60,347 nt of DNA, from NCBI RefSeq assembly GCF_048820915.1, contig NZ_JBMERR010000027.1, positions 1 through 60,347 on the forward strand. Direction: 5' to 3'. The notes under the pieces are model-generated. The model did no database searches and was not told the DNA's origin. It saw nothing but the letters and a program-made list of their open reading frames with translations. Position 1 is the stretch's first letter; each line of letters opens with the position of its first letter. The position numbers and the translations under genes are program-made. Below are positions 9,080-16,967 of this stretch, piece by piece. This stretch comes from Cribrihabitans_A pelagius (GTDB taxonomy: Bacteria > Pseudomonadota > Alphaproteobacteria > Rhodobacterales > Rhodobacteraceae).

Positions 9080-9826
9080 CTAGAAATAGATGTCCGCCGC
9101 CGGGATGCTGACGCGGCCCTTGGCGGTGTTTAGGACAAGGTTGCCGCCGGCGTCCACCGTCTCGAAGGTGCCCTCGGTTTCCGAGGTTGCGGTGCGCGCC
9201 GTGATCACCTCGCCCAGTTTGGCCGCGCGCGCAAGCCATTCGGTGCGGATCGGCTCGAAACCGTAGGCGGCGAACTGCGCCTCGTAGCGGGCGAAAGCCC
9301 CGGCCAGGGCTTCGAGGAAGGTTTCGGGGCTGACCTGGACGCCGGTCTCGGACAGCAGGGAGACGGGCCAGACAGCGCCGGGCTCCAGCCACTCCTGCAT
9401 CGGAGTTTCCACCAGGTTCACGCCAATGCCGACGAAGAGGTGGTTCACGCCCTTGCCGCGGCCTGCACTCTCCAGCAGGATGCCCGCCAGCTTGCCGCCT
9501 TTCAGCAGCACGTCGTTGGGCCATTTCAGCGACAGGCCCTCGCTGCGGCCGGTGACCGCAACGCAGGCGTCGTAGACCGCAAGTGCTGCCACGAAGCTGC
9601 GCAGTGCCGCCTGATCGGGCGCGCCTTCGGGGCGCATCACCAGAGTGGCGGCGAAGTTGCCCTTTGGATCCTTCCACTCGCGCCCGCGCCGGCCTCTTCC
9701 TTGCGTCTGGCGCAGCGCCAGGATCCACTCCGGGCCTGCAAGCTCACCGGCGATGCGGGCGGCCTCGTTGAGGGTGCTGTCCACCTCGGTCAGCACCCGT
9801 TTTCCATATCCAGCTGGCCAGCTCAT
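9080..9826 (-). CDS. birA: Biotin--[acetyl-CoA-carboxylase] ligase
   Basis: Predicted 248 aa. Activates biotin to biotinyl-AMP and attaches it to carrier lysines, here including the MccA subunit encoded in this window. Motifs: TQGRGRRGREW (biotin/ATP loop), KWPNDVLL, and KLAGILLE. There is no N-terminal winged-helix domain, so it is a monofunctional ligase and cannot act as the biotin-operon repressor seen in enterobacteria. A good Shine-Dalgarno sequence (AAGGAG) precedes ATG 9826. The gene starts only 21 bases beyond the terminator hairpin that follows nuoN, so its promoter must overlap nuoN or it depends on read-through. Confidence 0.93.
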   Translation of the reverse strand: MSWPAGYGKRVLTEVDSTLNEAARIAGELAGPEWILALRQTQGRGRRGREWKDPKGNFAATLVMRPEGAPDQAALRSFVAALAVYDACVAVTGRSEGLSLKWPNDVLLKGGKLAGILLESAGRGKGVNHLFVGIGVNLVETPMQEWLEPGAVWPVSLLSETGVQVSPETFLEALAGAFARYEAQFAAYGFEPIRTEWLARAAKLGEVITARTATSETEGTFETVDAGGNLVLNTAKGRVSIPAADIYF

Positions 9827-9846
9827 TTGCGCTCCTTAGAAAGTGC

Positions 9847-9874
9847 GAAAAGGCCCGGTCGCGTGACCGGGCCC
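9847..9874 (-). terminator. Terminator at the end of the nuo operon
   Basis: On the minus strand GGCCCGGTC and GACCGGGCC form a nine-base stem with a four-base loop, followed by TTTT. It lies between the nuoN stop (9898) and the birA start (9826). Confidence 0.8.
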
Positions 9875-9897
9875 TGTCAGCCTGCCTGAAAAGCAGA

Positions 9898-11337
9898 TCA
9901 CTTTACAAGCGTCGCGGCGGCGGCGGTGGCGGCCTCGGCCACGCCGAACTGATAGACCACGCCGATCAGCATCATCGCCGCCGAGACCGTCAGCGCCAAG
10001 CTCAGCACCGGGGTTGCGCGGGCATCGATCTCCTCCTCGGCGGTGCCGAAGTACATGTAGAAAACGATCCGCAGGTAATAGTAGGCGCCGATCACCGAGG
10101 CCACGGCCGAGGCCACCACCAGCCCGGTAAGCCCGGCGTCCACGCCCGCTTTCCACACGCCGAACTTGGCAAAGAAGCCCAGCATCGGCGGCACGCCCGC
10201 GAGCGAGAACATCAGCACCAGCACCGCCAGCGCCTTGCCCGGGTGGCGGGCGGCGAACTGGTTCAGCGCCAGGATGTCGGTGACCGGCTTGCCGTCCTTC
10301 TCCATCATCAGGATGAAAGAGAAGGTTCCGATGTTCATGGTGACATAGATCGCGAGGTACACCAGCATGGCGGAGATGCCCGCTTCGGTGCCCGCGGCCA
10401 GGCCAATCATCGCATACCCCATGTGGGCGATCGAGGAGAACGCCATCAGCCGCTTGATGTCCCGCTGGCCAATGGCGGCAAAGGCGCCGAGGTACATCGA
10501 CAGCACCGAAAGCACCACCACAATCTGCTGCCAGTCTGCCACCGCACCACCGAAGGCGTCATGCAGTACGCGGGCAAACAGCCCCATCGCCGCGACCTTG
10601 GGGGCGGTCGCAAAAAAGGCGGTCACCGGCGTGGGCGAACCTTCGTAGACGTCCGGGGTCCACATGTGGAAGGGCACGGCGGAGACCTTGAAGGCCATCC
10701 CGGAGATCATGAAGACGAGGCCGAACAGCATGCCCAGGGACATCTCTCCCTGCCCGGCCACCTGGATGATGCCCGCAAACTGGGTGGTGCCGGCAAAGCC
10801 GTAGACCAGCGACGCTCCGTACAGCAGCAGGCCCGAGGACAGCGCGCCCAGCACGAAATACTTAAGCCCCGCCTCTGTCGACTTCACGCTGTCGCGGCGC
10901 AGCGCCGCCACCACGTAAAGCGCCAGCGACTGCAGCTCCAGCCCCATGTAGAGCGACATCAGATCGCCCGCGGAGACCATCATCATCATCCCCACGGCGC
11001 TGAGCGCCACCAGGATCGGGTATTCGAACCGCAAGAGCCCGCGGCGCGCCATGTAATCGCGGCCGACCAGCAGCACGGCAGAGGCGCCCAGAAGCAGCGC
11101 CACCTTGGCAAAGCGGGCAAAGCCGTCGTTGATGAACATGCCGTCAAAGGCGATCCGGGTGGCCGAGCCGCTGGTCGCGATCCACAGCGCCAGCACCGCC
11201 ATCAGCGCTGCGGTGGACCAGACCAGCGCATCGGCCAGCTTGTCCTTGGTGGTGTAGACCGCCCCCATCAGCGCCGCCATGGCATAGAGCGCCAGAACGA
11301 TCTCTGGCAGGATTACAGCAAGATCTGCTTCGATCAT
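9898..11337 (-). CDS. nuoN: NADH-quinone oxidoreductase subunit N
   Basis: Predicted 479 aa, a polytopic membrane protein of about 14 helices in the proton-pumping arm of complex I, related to Mrp antiporters. It opens MIEADLAVILPEIVLALYAM. The antiporter-type conserved block around ALRRDSVKSTEAGLKYFVLG and the later GQRDIKRLMAFSSIAHMGYA carry the lysines that form the proton path. It is the last nuo gene, 15 bases after nuoM, and is followed by a terminator. Confidence 0.96.
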   Translation of the reverse strand: MIEADLAVILPEIVLALYAMAALMGAVYTTKDKLADALVWSTAALMAVLALWIATSGSATRIAFDGMFINDGFARFAKVALLLGASAVLLVGRDYMARRGLLRFEYPILVALSAVGMMMMVSAGDLMSLYMGLELQSLALYVVAALRRDSVKSTEAGLKYFVLGALSSGLLLYGASLVYGFAGTTQFAGIIQVAGQGEMSLGMLFGLVFMISGMAFKVSAVPFHMWTPDVYEGSPTPVTAFFATAPKVAAMGLFARVLHDAFGGAVADWQQIVVVLSVLSMYLGAFAAIGQRDIKRLMAFSSIAHMGYAMIGLAAGTEAGISAMLVYLAIYVTMNIGTFSFILMMEKDGKPVTDILALNQFAARHPGKALAVLVLMFSLAGVPPMLGFFAKFGVWKAGVDAGLTGLVVASAVASVIGAYYYLRIVFYMYFGTAEEEIDARATPVLSLALTVSAAMMLIGVVYQFGVAEAATAAAATLVK

Positions 11338-11352
11338 CTGCCTTGTGCTCCC

Positions 11353-12903
11353 TTAGTGCGAAGCAATCCGGGTCGCCGCGGGCGCAGTGTCCGCAGCAGC
11401 CAGAGATTGGTTGAAATTAGCCAGCAGCGCCTCGGTCGAGGGGCCGATAATGTCGGTGACCAGGGCCGGGTAGACGCCCAGGATCAGGGTCATCGCCACA
11501 AGCGGCGCAAAGATGAAGCGCTCGCGCGGGGTCATGTCCTGGATGGTCTTGAGGCTGCCCTTGATCAGGTCGCCAAACACCACACGGCGGTAGAGCCACA
11601 GCGCATAGCCGGCCGAGAAGATCACCCCGGTGGCGGCCACCGCGGTCACCCAGGTGTTCTTCTGGAAGGCGCCCATCAGGGTCAGGAATTCGCCGACAAA
11701 GCCAGAGGTGCCCGGCAGCCCGACGTTGCCCATGGTGAAGAACATGAAGACCAGCGCATAGGCAGGCATGCGGATCACCAGACCGCCATAGGCGTCGATC
11801 TCGCGGGTGTGCATGCGGTCATAGATCACGCCCACGCAAAGGAAGAGCGCGGCGGAGATGAAGCCGTGGCTCAGCATCTGGAAGATCGCGCCGTCAACGC
11901 CCTGCTGGTTGGCGGCAAAGATGCCCATGGTGACAAAGCCCATATGCGCGACCGAGGAATAGGCGATCAGCTTCTTCATGTCCTCCTGCACCAGCGCCAC
12001 AAGCGAGGTGTAGACCACGGCAATTGCCGACATCCACAGGACGACATCGGTCATCACATCCGAACCCACCGGGAACATCGGCAGGCTGAAGCGCAGGAAC
12101 CCGTAGCCGCCCATCTTCAACAGGATCGCCGCCAGCACCACGGAACCCGCAGTTGGCGCTTGCACGTGCGCATCGGGCAGCCAGGTGTGCACCGGCCACA
12201 TCGGCATCTTCACCGCGAAGGAGGCAAAGAACGCCAGGAACATCAGCGTCTGCGCCCCGCCCACGATATGCAGCCCGAGGAAGTCGAACGACGCGGCCGA
12301 GAAGCTGTGGGTCAGCAGCGCCTCGATATCGGTGGTGCCGGCATCGACATACATGAACACCATGGCGACCAGCATCAGCACCGAGCCGAAGAAGGTGTAG
12401 AGGAAGAACTTGAAGGACGCATAGATCCGGTCCCTGCCGCCCCAGATGCCGATGATCAGGAACATCGGGATCAGCCCGGCCTCGAAGAACAGGTAGAACA
12501 GCACCAGGTCCAGCGCCATGAAGACGCCCAGCATCAGCGTCTCCAACAGCAGGAAGGCCACCATGTACTCCTTGACGCGGGAGGTGACGTTCCAGCTCGC
12601 CAGGATGGTCAGCGGCATGATGAAGGTGGTGAGCAGCACAAACAGCACCGAGATACCGTCGACACCCATCTTGTACTTCAGGCCGAACACCCACGCGCGC
12701 TCTTCCACGAACTGGAAGCCGGTATTGGCAGGGTCGAAGCCGGAATAGATCGCCAGGCTCACCAGGAAGGTGATCGTGGTGGCCAGCAGCGCCATCATCT
12801 TGGCATTGCGCTGTGCCGCCGCGTCATCGCCGCGCAGGAACAGGGCCAGGATGCCTGCCGCCAGCGCCGGGATGAAGGTGACGATTGAAAGGAGATTGTC
12901 CAT
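11353..12903 (-). CDS. nuoM: NADH-quinone oxidoreductase subunit M
   Basis: Predicted 516 aa, one of three antiporter-like membrane subunits that pump protons in complex I. The segment MPMWPVHTWLPDAHVQAPT and the later EDMKKLIAYSSVAHMGF are NuoM hallmarks. About 14 transmembrane helices are expected from the hydrophobic pattern. Its ATG overlaps the nuoL stop by one base (TGATG), so translation is coupled. Length and motifs are typical. Confidence 0.96.
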   Translation of the reverse strand: MDNLLSIVTFIPALAAGILALFLRGDDAAAQRNAKMMALLATTITFLVSLAIYSGFDPANTGFQFVEERAWVFGLKYKMGVDGISVLFVLLTTFIMPLTILASWNVTSRVKEYMVAFLLLETLMLGVFMALDLVLFYLFFEAGLIPMFLIIGIWGGRDRIYASFKFFLYTFFGSVLMLVAMVFMYVDAGTTDIEALLTHSFSAASFDFLGLHIVGGAQTLMFLAFFASFAVKMPMWPVHTWLPDAHVQAPTAGSVVLAAILLKMGGYGFLRFSLPMFPVGSDVMTDVVLWMSAIAVVYTSLVALVQEDMKKLIAYSSVAHMGFVTMGIFAANQQGVDGAIFQMLSHGFISAALFLCVGVIYDRMHTREIDAYGGLVIRMPAYALVFMFFTMGNVGLPGTSGFVGEFLTLMGAFQKNTWVTAVAATGVIFSAGYALWLYRRVVFGDLIKGSLKTIQDMTPRERFIFAPLVAMTLILGVYPALVTDIIGPSTEALLANFNQSLAAADTAPAATRIASH

Positions 12904-14996
12904 CAGTGCGCTCCTCCGCCGATCGACATCCAGGTGACCAGGGCAGCAATGCCGAGCACCATCCAGAAGGCATAAGTAAAGATGTAACCGGACTGCGCCC
13001 GGCCCGCGAGGCGGGTGAAGAAGGGCACAATGCCCATGGCGACGCCGTTCAGGAATCCGTCGATGGTGCCGCCGTCGCCCTTCTTCCAGAAGAAGCGCCC
13101 GATGGCCACCGCCGGTTTCACGAAGATCGCGTCGTAGAGCTCGTCAAAATACCACTTGTTGAGCAGGAACAGGTAGAGGGGGCGCTGCTGCTCGGCCAAG
13201 CGCTTGGGCAGCGACGGGTTCCAGATGTAGAACCACAGCGCCAGCAGGAGACCGCCCAGCATCGCCGCGAAGGGGGAAACCTTCACCCATACCGGCGCCG
13301 CGTGCGCGTCTTCCAGCACGTGGTTGTCCGGCGCGATGTAAAGCGCGCCTTCGCCCGGCTCGCCTGCAAAGACGTAGTGATGCCCGCCACTGCCAGCCTC
13401 GGCGTCCTGGGCCGCCTCTTCGCCATGGCCCGCGTCCCCGCCATGGGCTCCGGCCGCGGCTTCTGCCACCGGGATGCCGTAGAACTTGCCGACCTGATCG
13501 GCGTGGCCGAAGAAGCTGCCGTACCAGATCATGCCCGCGGTGATCGAACCCACCGCCAGCACGCCCAGCGGCACCAGCATGGTCCAGGGGCTTTCATGCG
13601 CGTGGGCGTGCGTGTGCTTGTCGCCGCGCGCCTCGCCGTAGAAGGTCATGAACATCAGGCGCCACGAGTAGAAGGAGGTCATGAAGGCCGCGAGCACCAG
13701 CGCCCAGAAGCCGAACATCGACCCGCCCGCATAGGCGCTTTCGATGATCGCATCCTTGGAGACGAAACCGGCAAACCCGATCCAGCCGCTCAAGGGGATA
13801 CCGACGCCGGTAATGGCCAGGGTGCCGATCATCATCGCCCAGAAGGTATAGGGGATCTTCTTGCGCAGGTTGCCGTAGTGGCGCATGTCCTGTTCGTGGT
13901 GCATCGCGTGGATCACCGACCCCGCGCCCAGGAAGAGCATCGCCTTGAAGAAAGCGTGAGTGAACAGGTGGAACATGGCGGCCGAATACATGCCGACGCC
14001 CGCAGCCACGAACATGTAACCCAGCTGCGAACAGGTCGAATAGGCAATCACCCGCTTGATATCGTTTTGAACCAGCCCCACCGTGGCGGCAAAGAAGGCC
14101 GTCGCCGCGCCGATCACGGTAATGAAGGCGGCGGCATCGGGCGCGAACTCGATCAGCGGGGACATCCGGCAGACCAGGAACACGCCTGCGGTCACCATGG
14201 TGGCGGCGTGGATCAGCGCCGACACCGGGGTCGGGCCCTCCATCGCGTCCGGCAGCCAGGTGTGCAGCAAAAGTTGCGCCGATTTGCCCATCGCGCCGAC
14301 AAACAGCAGGAAGGCCAGGAGGTTCGCGGCATTCCATTCAGCCCACAGGAAGGAGACCTGAGTCTCCGCAAGCTGCGGCACGGCAGCAAAGATGTCGGAG
14401 AGGTTGATGCTGTCGGTCAGGAAGAACAGCCCGAAGATCCCCAGCGCAAAGCCGAAGTCGCCGACCCGGTTCACGATGAAGGCCTTTATCGCCGCCGCAT
14501 TGGCGGAGGGCTTGCGGTAGTAGAACCCGATCAGCAGGTAGGAGGCGACGCCCACGCCTTCCCAGCCGAAGAACATCTGCACCAGGTTGTCCGAGGTCAC
14601 CAGCATCAGCATCGCGAAGGTGAAGAAGGACAGGTAGGCAAAGAAGCGGGGCTTGTAACTCTCGCCCTCTTTCCACTGCGGGTCATGGTCCATGTAGCCG
14701 AAGGAATAGAGGTGCACGAGCGAGGAAACGGTGGTGATCACGATCAGCATGATCGCGGTCAGCCGGTCCAGCCGGATCGCCCAGTCGGTCGCAAGCGAGC
14801 CGCTTTCGATCCAGCGCAGGATCTGAATGGTCTCGGTGGTGCCGTCAAAGCTGAGGAAGGTGATCCAGCTGAGCAGCGCCGAAAGAAACAAGAGCGCCGT
14901 CGCGGTGACGATTGCAGCCTGCTCGCCGATGAATTTCCAGCCGAAGCCGCAGATCACGGCCCCCGCCAGCGGGGCAAAGAGAAGGATGGTTTCCAT
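12903..14996 (-). CDS. nuoL: NADH-quinone oxidoreductase subunit L
   Basis: Predicted 697 aa, the largest antiporter-like subunit, at the distal end of the membrane arm, with the long lateral helix that runs along the membrane arm. Motifs: WEGVGVASYLLIGFYYRKPS, LLLHTWLPDAMEGPTPVSAL and QNDIKRVIAYSTCSQLGYM. About 15-16 membrane segments are expected. Between helices near residues 450-560 there is a hydrophilic stretch rich in His, Gly, Ala and Glu (KHTHAHAHES and GGDAGHGEEAAQD), longer than in E. coli. It follows nuoK by six bases and overlaps nuoM by one base. Confidence 0.96.
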   Translation of the reverse strand: METILLFAPLAGAVICGFGWKFIGEQAAIVTATALLFLSALLSWITFLSFDGTTETIQILRWIESGSLATDWAIRLDRLTAIMLIVITTVSSLVHLYSFGYMDHDPQWKEGESYKPRFFAYLSFFTFAMLMLVTSDNLVQMFFGWEGVGVASYLLIGFYYRKPSANAAAIKAFIVNRVGDFGFALGIFGLFFLTDSINLSDIFAAVPQLAETQVSFLWAEWNAANLLAFLLFVGAMGKSAQLLLHTWLPDAMEGPTPVSALIHAATMVTAGVFLVCRMSPLIEFAPDAAAFITVIGAATAFFAATVGLVQNDIKRVIAYSTCSQLGYMFVAAGVGMYSAAMFHLFTHAFFKAMLFLGAGSVIHAMHHEQDMRHYGNLRKKIPYTFWAMMIGTLAITGVGIPLSGWIGFAGFVSKDAIIESAYAGGSMFGFWALVLAAFMTSFYSWRLMFMTFYGEARGDKHTHAHAHESPWTMLVPLGVLAVGSITAGMIWYGSFFGHADQVGKFYGIPVAEAAAGAHGGDAGHGEEAAQDAEAGSGGHHYVFAGEPGEGALYIAPDNHVLEDAHAAPVWVKVSPFAAMLGGLLLALWFYIWNPSLPKRLAEQQRPLYLFLLNKWYFDELYDAIFVKPAVAIGRFFWKKGDGGTIDGFLNGVAMGIVPFFTRLAGRAQSGYIFTYAFWMVLGIAALVTWMSIGGGAH

Positions 14997-15002
14997 GTCG
15001 GC

Positions 15003-15308
15003 TTAGCCCTTCATCACGTTGACGTCTTCCACGGCGATGGTGCCGCGGTTGCGGAAGAAGCAGACCAGGATCGCAAGGCCGATGGCGGCCTCGGCGGCGG
15101 CCACGGTCAGCACGAAGAGGGTGAAAACCTGCCCCACCAGATCGCCCAGGAAGGAAGAGAAGGCGACCAGGTTGATGTTCACCGCCAAGAGCATCAGCTC
15201 GATGCTCATCAGGAGGATGATCACGTTCTTGCGGTTCAGGAAAAGCCCGAAGATGCCGATGACGAACAGCGTCGCCGCGACGGTAAGATAATGTTCAAGT
15301 CCGATCAT
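15003..15308 (-). CDS. nuoK: NADH-quinone oxidoreductase subunit K
   Basis: Predicted 101 aa with three transmembrane helices; a small core subunit of the complex I membrane arm carrying conserved buried glutamates (in SIELMLLAVNIN and AAAEAAIGLAI). I chose ATG 15308 (MIGLEHYL), the typical NuoK start; the longer frame from 15374 runs through a palindromic repeat and has no NuoK similarity. It is separated from nuoJ by 79 bases, unusually long for this operon, and the gap is filled by two hairpins. Confidence 0.95.
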   Translation of the reverse strand: MIGLEHYLTVAATLFVIGIFGLFLNRKNVIILLMSIELMLLAVNINLVAFSSFLGDLVGQVFTLFVLTVAAAEAAIGLAILVCFFRNRGTIAVEDVNVMKG

Positions 15309-15335
15309 GCGTTCATCCTGTGCATCCAGCGGGCG

Positions 15336-15381
15336 CCGAATTCCTGCAAGGAATTCGGGCCGAATTTTTTGCAAAAATTCG
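15336..15381. repeat. Double palindrome between nuoJ and nuoK
   Basis: Two adjacent perfect hairpins: CCGAATTCCT-GCA-AGGAATTCGG (15336-15358, ten-base stem) and CGAATTTTT-TGC-AAAAATTCG (15361-15381, nine-base stem). They share the pattern CGAATT...AATTCG around TGC-type loops and look like two diverged copies of one unit. On mRNA they could set the relative stability of nuoJ-side and nuoK-side segments. Confidence 0.75.
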
Positions 15382-15387
15382 CAGCCC

Positions 15388-15990
15388 TCATAGGCCCTGC
15401 CCCGGTTTCACGTCCCTAAGCTCCATCGCGGCGGCCGGGTCGCGCATCATTTGCGCGATCACGTCCTGGCGCTTGATGTCCTGGCGGTGGCGCAGGGTCA
15501 GCACGATGGCGCCGATCATCGCCACCAGCAGGATCAGCCCTGCCAGCTGGAACAGAAGGAAGTATTGGTCATAAAGAATGAGGCCAAGCGCCTCGGTGTT
15601 GTGGCGGTCCAGCGGCACCGGCTGGGCCAGCAGGTCCGGCGCCCCGGGCGCGCTTTCCCAAACCCCGAAGGCCATTACGAACTGCATCAGGATCACGAGG
15701 CCAATCAGCAGCGCCAGCGGCATGTAGCGCGCCATCTCCGCCTTCAGTTCGGCAAAATCCACATCCAGCATCATCACCACGAAGAGGAACAGCACCGCAA
15801 CCGCCCCCACATAAACGATGATCAGCAGCATCGCGACAAATTCCGCCCCCAGCAGCACGAACAGACCGGCCGAGGACAGGAAGGCCAGGATCAGCCACAG
15901 CACCGAATGCACCGGCTGGCGGCTGATCACCGTGAACAGCCCGCCGGTGATGGCGCTGACGGCGAAGAGGTAGAAGGCAAATACGCTCAT
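15388..15990 (-). CDS. nuoJ: NADH-quinone oxidoreductase subunit J
   Basis: Predicted 200 aa, five transmembrane helices, part of the complex I membrane core next to NuoK and NuoA. The conserved third-helix segment AEFVAMLLIIVYVGAVAVLF is present; its pi-bulge helix is linked to coupling of quinone reduction with pumping. The hydrophilic C-terminus ends in a basic and acidic tail (RHRQDIKRQDVIAQMMRDPA). ATG 15990 overlaps the upstream carboxymuconolactone-decarboxylase-family gene by four bases. Confidence 0.96.
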   Translation of the reverse strand: MSVFAFYLFAVSAITGGLFTVISRQPVHSVLWLILAFLSSAGLFVLLGAEFVAMLLIIVYVGAVAVLFLFVVMMLDVDFAELKAEMARYMPLALLIGLVILMQFVMAFGVWESAPGAPDLLAQPVPLDRHNTEALGLILYDQYFLLFQLAGLILLVAMIGAIVLTLRHRQDIKRQDVIAQMMRDPAAAMELRDVKPGQGL

Positions 15991-16409
15991 GTCTCATCGT
16001 CCTTGTTGCCGTCGAGGACCTCCTGCGCCAGTTCCAGCGCGCGGGTCATGGCCGGAATGCCGGCAAAGACCGACATCTGTCCGATCGTCTCGACGATCTC
16101 TTGTTTCCTGGCGCCCGCCGCGAGGGCGTGGCGCACGGTCTGGCGCACCGCGGTCTCGGCCTGGGCGCCGTGCACGGTGAGCCCGGCCAGCGTCAGCAAG
16201 AGCCGGGTCTTGGCATCCAGCCCGTCCTTGTTGACGGTGTTGCCGAACATCATCTCCATGACCTCTTTCGGCATGGTGGGCCACAGCGCCTCGAACCCCT
16301 TGAAGGCCTCCGCGGGGGAGAAGCTCTCCAGGTTCGGGTTCATCGCCTTGGCCATCTGCTGGGCCTGGGCCATCATGGCCTCAAAAGGGTTGGGGGGCGT
16401 CTTGGTCAC
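15987..16409 (-). CDS. Carboxymuconolactone-decarboxylase-family protein inside the nuo operon
   Basis: Predicted 140 aa, all-helical AhpD/CMD-type protein. I chose GTG 16409 because GGAGG lies seven bases before it; the ATG 42 bases upstream has no ribosome binding site. The core KTRLLLTLAGLTVHGAQAET to AAGARKQEIVETIGQ matches the CMD fold, but the AhpD CxxC redox pair is absent, so peroxidase-reductase activity is unlikely. An N-terminal extension of about 50 residues (NPFEAMMAQAQQMAKAMNP, phasin-like in character) precedes the fold. It sits between nuoI and nuoJ and overlaps nuoJ by four bases, so it is co-expressed with complex I; its role there is unknown. Confidence 0.8.
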   Translation of the reverse strand: MTKTPPNPFEAMMAQAQQMAKAMNPNLESFSPAEAFKGFEALWPTMPKEVMEMMFGNTVNKDGLDAKTRLLLTLAGLTVHGAQAETAVRQTVRHALAAGARKQEIVETIGQMSVFAGIPAMTRALELAQEVLDGNKDDET

Positions 16410-16437
16410 GTCATGTCCTCCGGCCAAGGCTCTTTCT

Positions 16438-16461
16438 AAAAGTCTTGGCAAAAGTTTTGCG
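16438..16461. repeat. Tandem 12-base repeat between nuoI and the CMD gene
   Basis: AAAAGTCTTGGC (16438-16449) is followed directly by AAAAGTTTTGCG (16450-16461), two imperfect copies that match at 9 of 12 positions. The AT-rich unit contrasts with the GC-rich coding surroundings and resembles short intergenic repeats I associate with roseobacter genomes. Confidence 0.5.
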
Positions 16462-16469
16462 GGTCGCGC

Positions 16470-16964
16470 TCATCGGTACGGCGCGTCGATTTCGAGGTTG
16501 CGGGCGATCTCGGCTTCCCAGCGCTCGCCGTTCTCCAGGAGTTTCTCCTTGTTGTAGAACAGCTCCTCGCGGGTCTCGGTCGCGAATTCGAAGTTCGGGC
16601 CCTCGACGATGGCATCCACCGGGCAGGCTTCCTGGCAGAAGCCGCAGTAGATGCATTTGGTCATGTCGATGTCATAACGCGTGGTGCGGCGGCTGCCGTC
16701 TTCGCGGGGTTCCGCGTCGATGGTGATCGCCTGCGCCGGGCAGATCGCCTCGCACAGCTTGCAGGCAATGCAGCGCTCCTCGCCGTTGGGATAACGGCGC
16801 AGCGCGTGCTCGCCGCGGAAGCGCGGGCTGAGCGGGCCCTTCTCGTGCGGGTAGTTCAGGGTCGCCTTGGGGGCGAAGAAATACTTCAGCCCCAGTTTGA
16901 AGCCGACCCAGAAATCCTGCAGCAGGAAGTATTTGGCGGCGCGGGTGTAGTCGATGTTCGCCAT
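16470..16964 (-). CDS. nuoI: NADH-quinone oxidoreductase subunit I
   Basis: Predicted 164 aa, a peripheral ferredoxin-like subunit that carries clusters N6a and N6b and passes electrons toward NuoB. Two typical eight-iron motifs are present: CIACKLCEAICPAQA and CIYCGFCQEACPVDA. The N-terminal amphipathic segment anchors it to the membrane arm. The length matches mitochondrial-type TYKY subunits. It begins three bases after nuoH. Confidence 0.97.
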   Translation of the reverse strand: MANIDYTRAAKYFLLQDFWVGFKLGLKYFFAPKATLNYPHEKGPLSPRFRGEHALRRYPNGEERCIACKLCEAICPAQAITIDAEPREDGSRRTTRYDIDMTKCIYCGFCQEACPVDAIVEGPNFEFATETREELFYNKEKLLENGERWEAEIARNLEIDAPYR

Positions 16965-16967
16965 AGA

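Noticed and set aside
10243..15419. Long plus-strand frames of 881 and 844 codons opposite nuoN, nuoM, nuoL and nuoK
   Set aside because: Composition is the His/Arg/Gln-rich shadow of hydrophobic membrane-protein codons; no start signals or domains.
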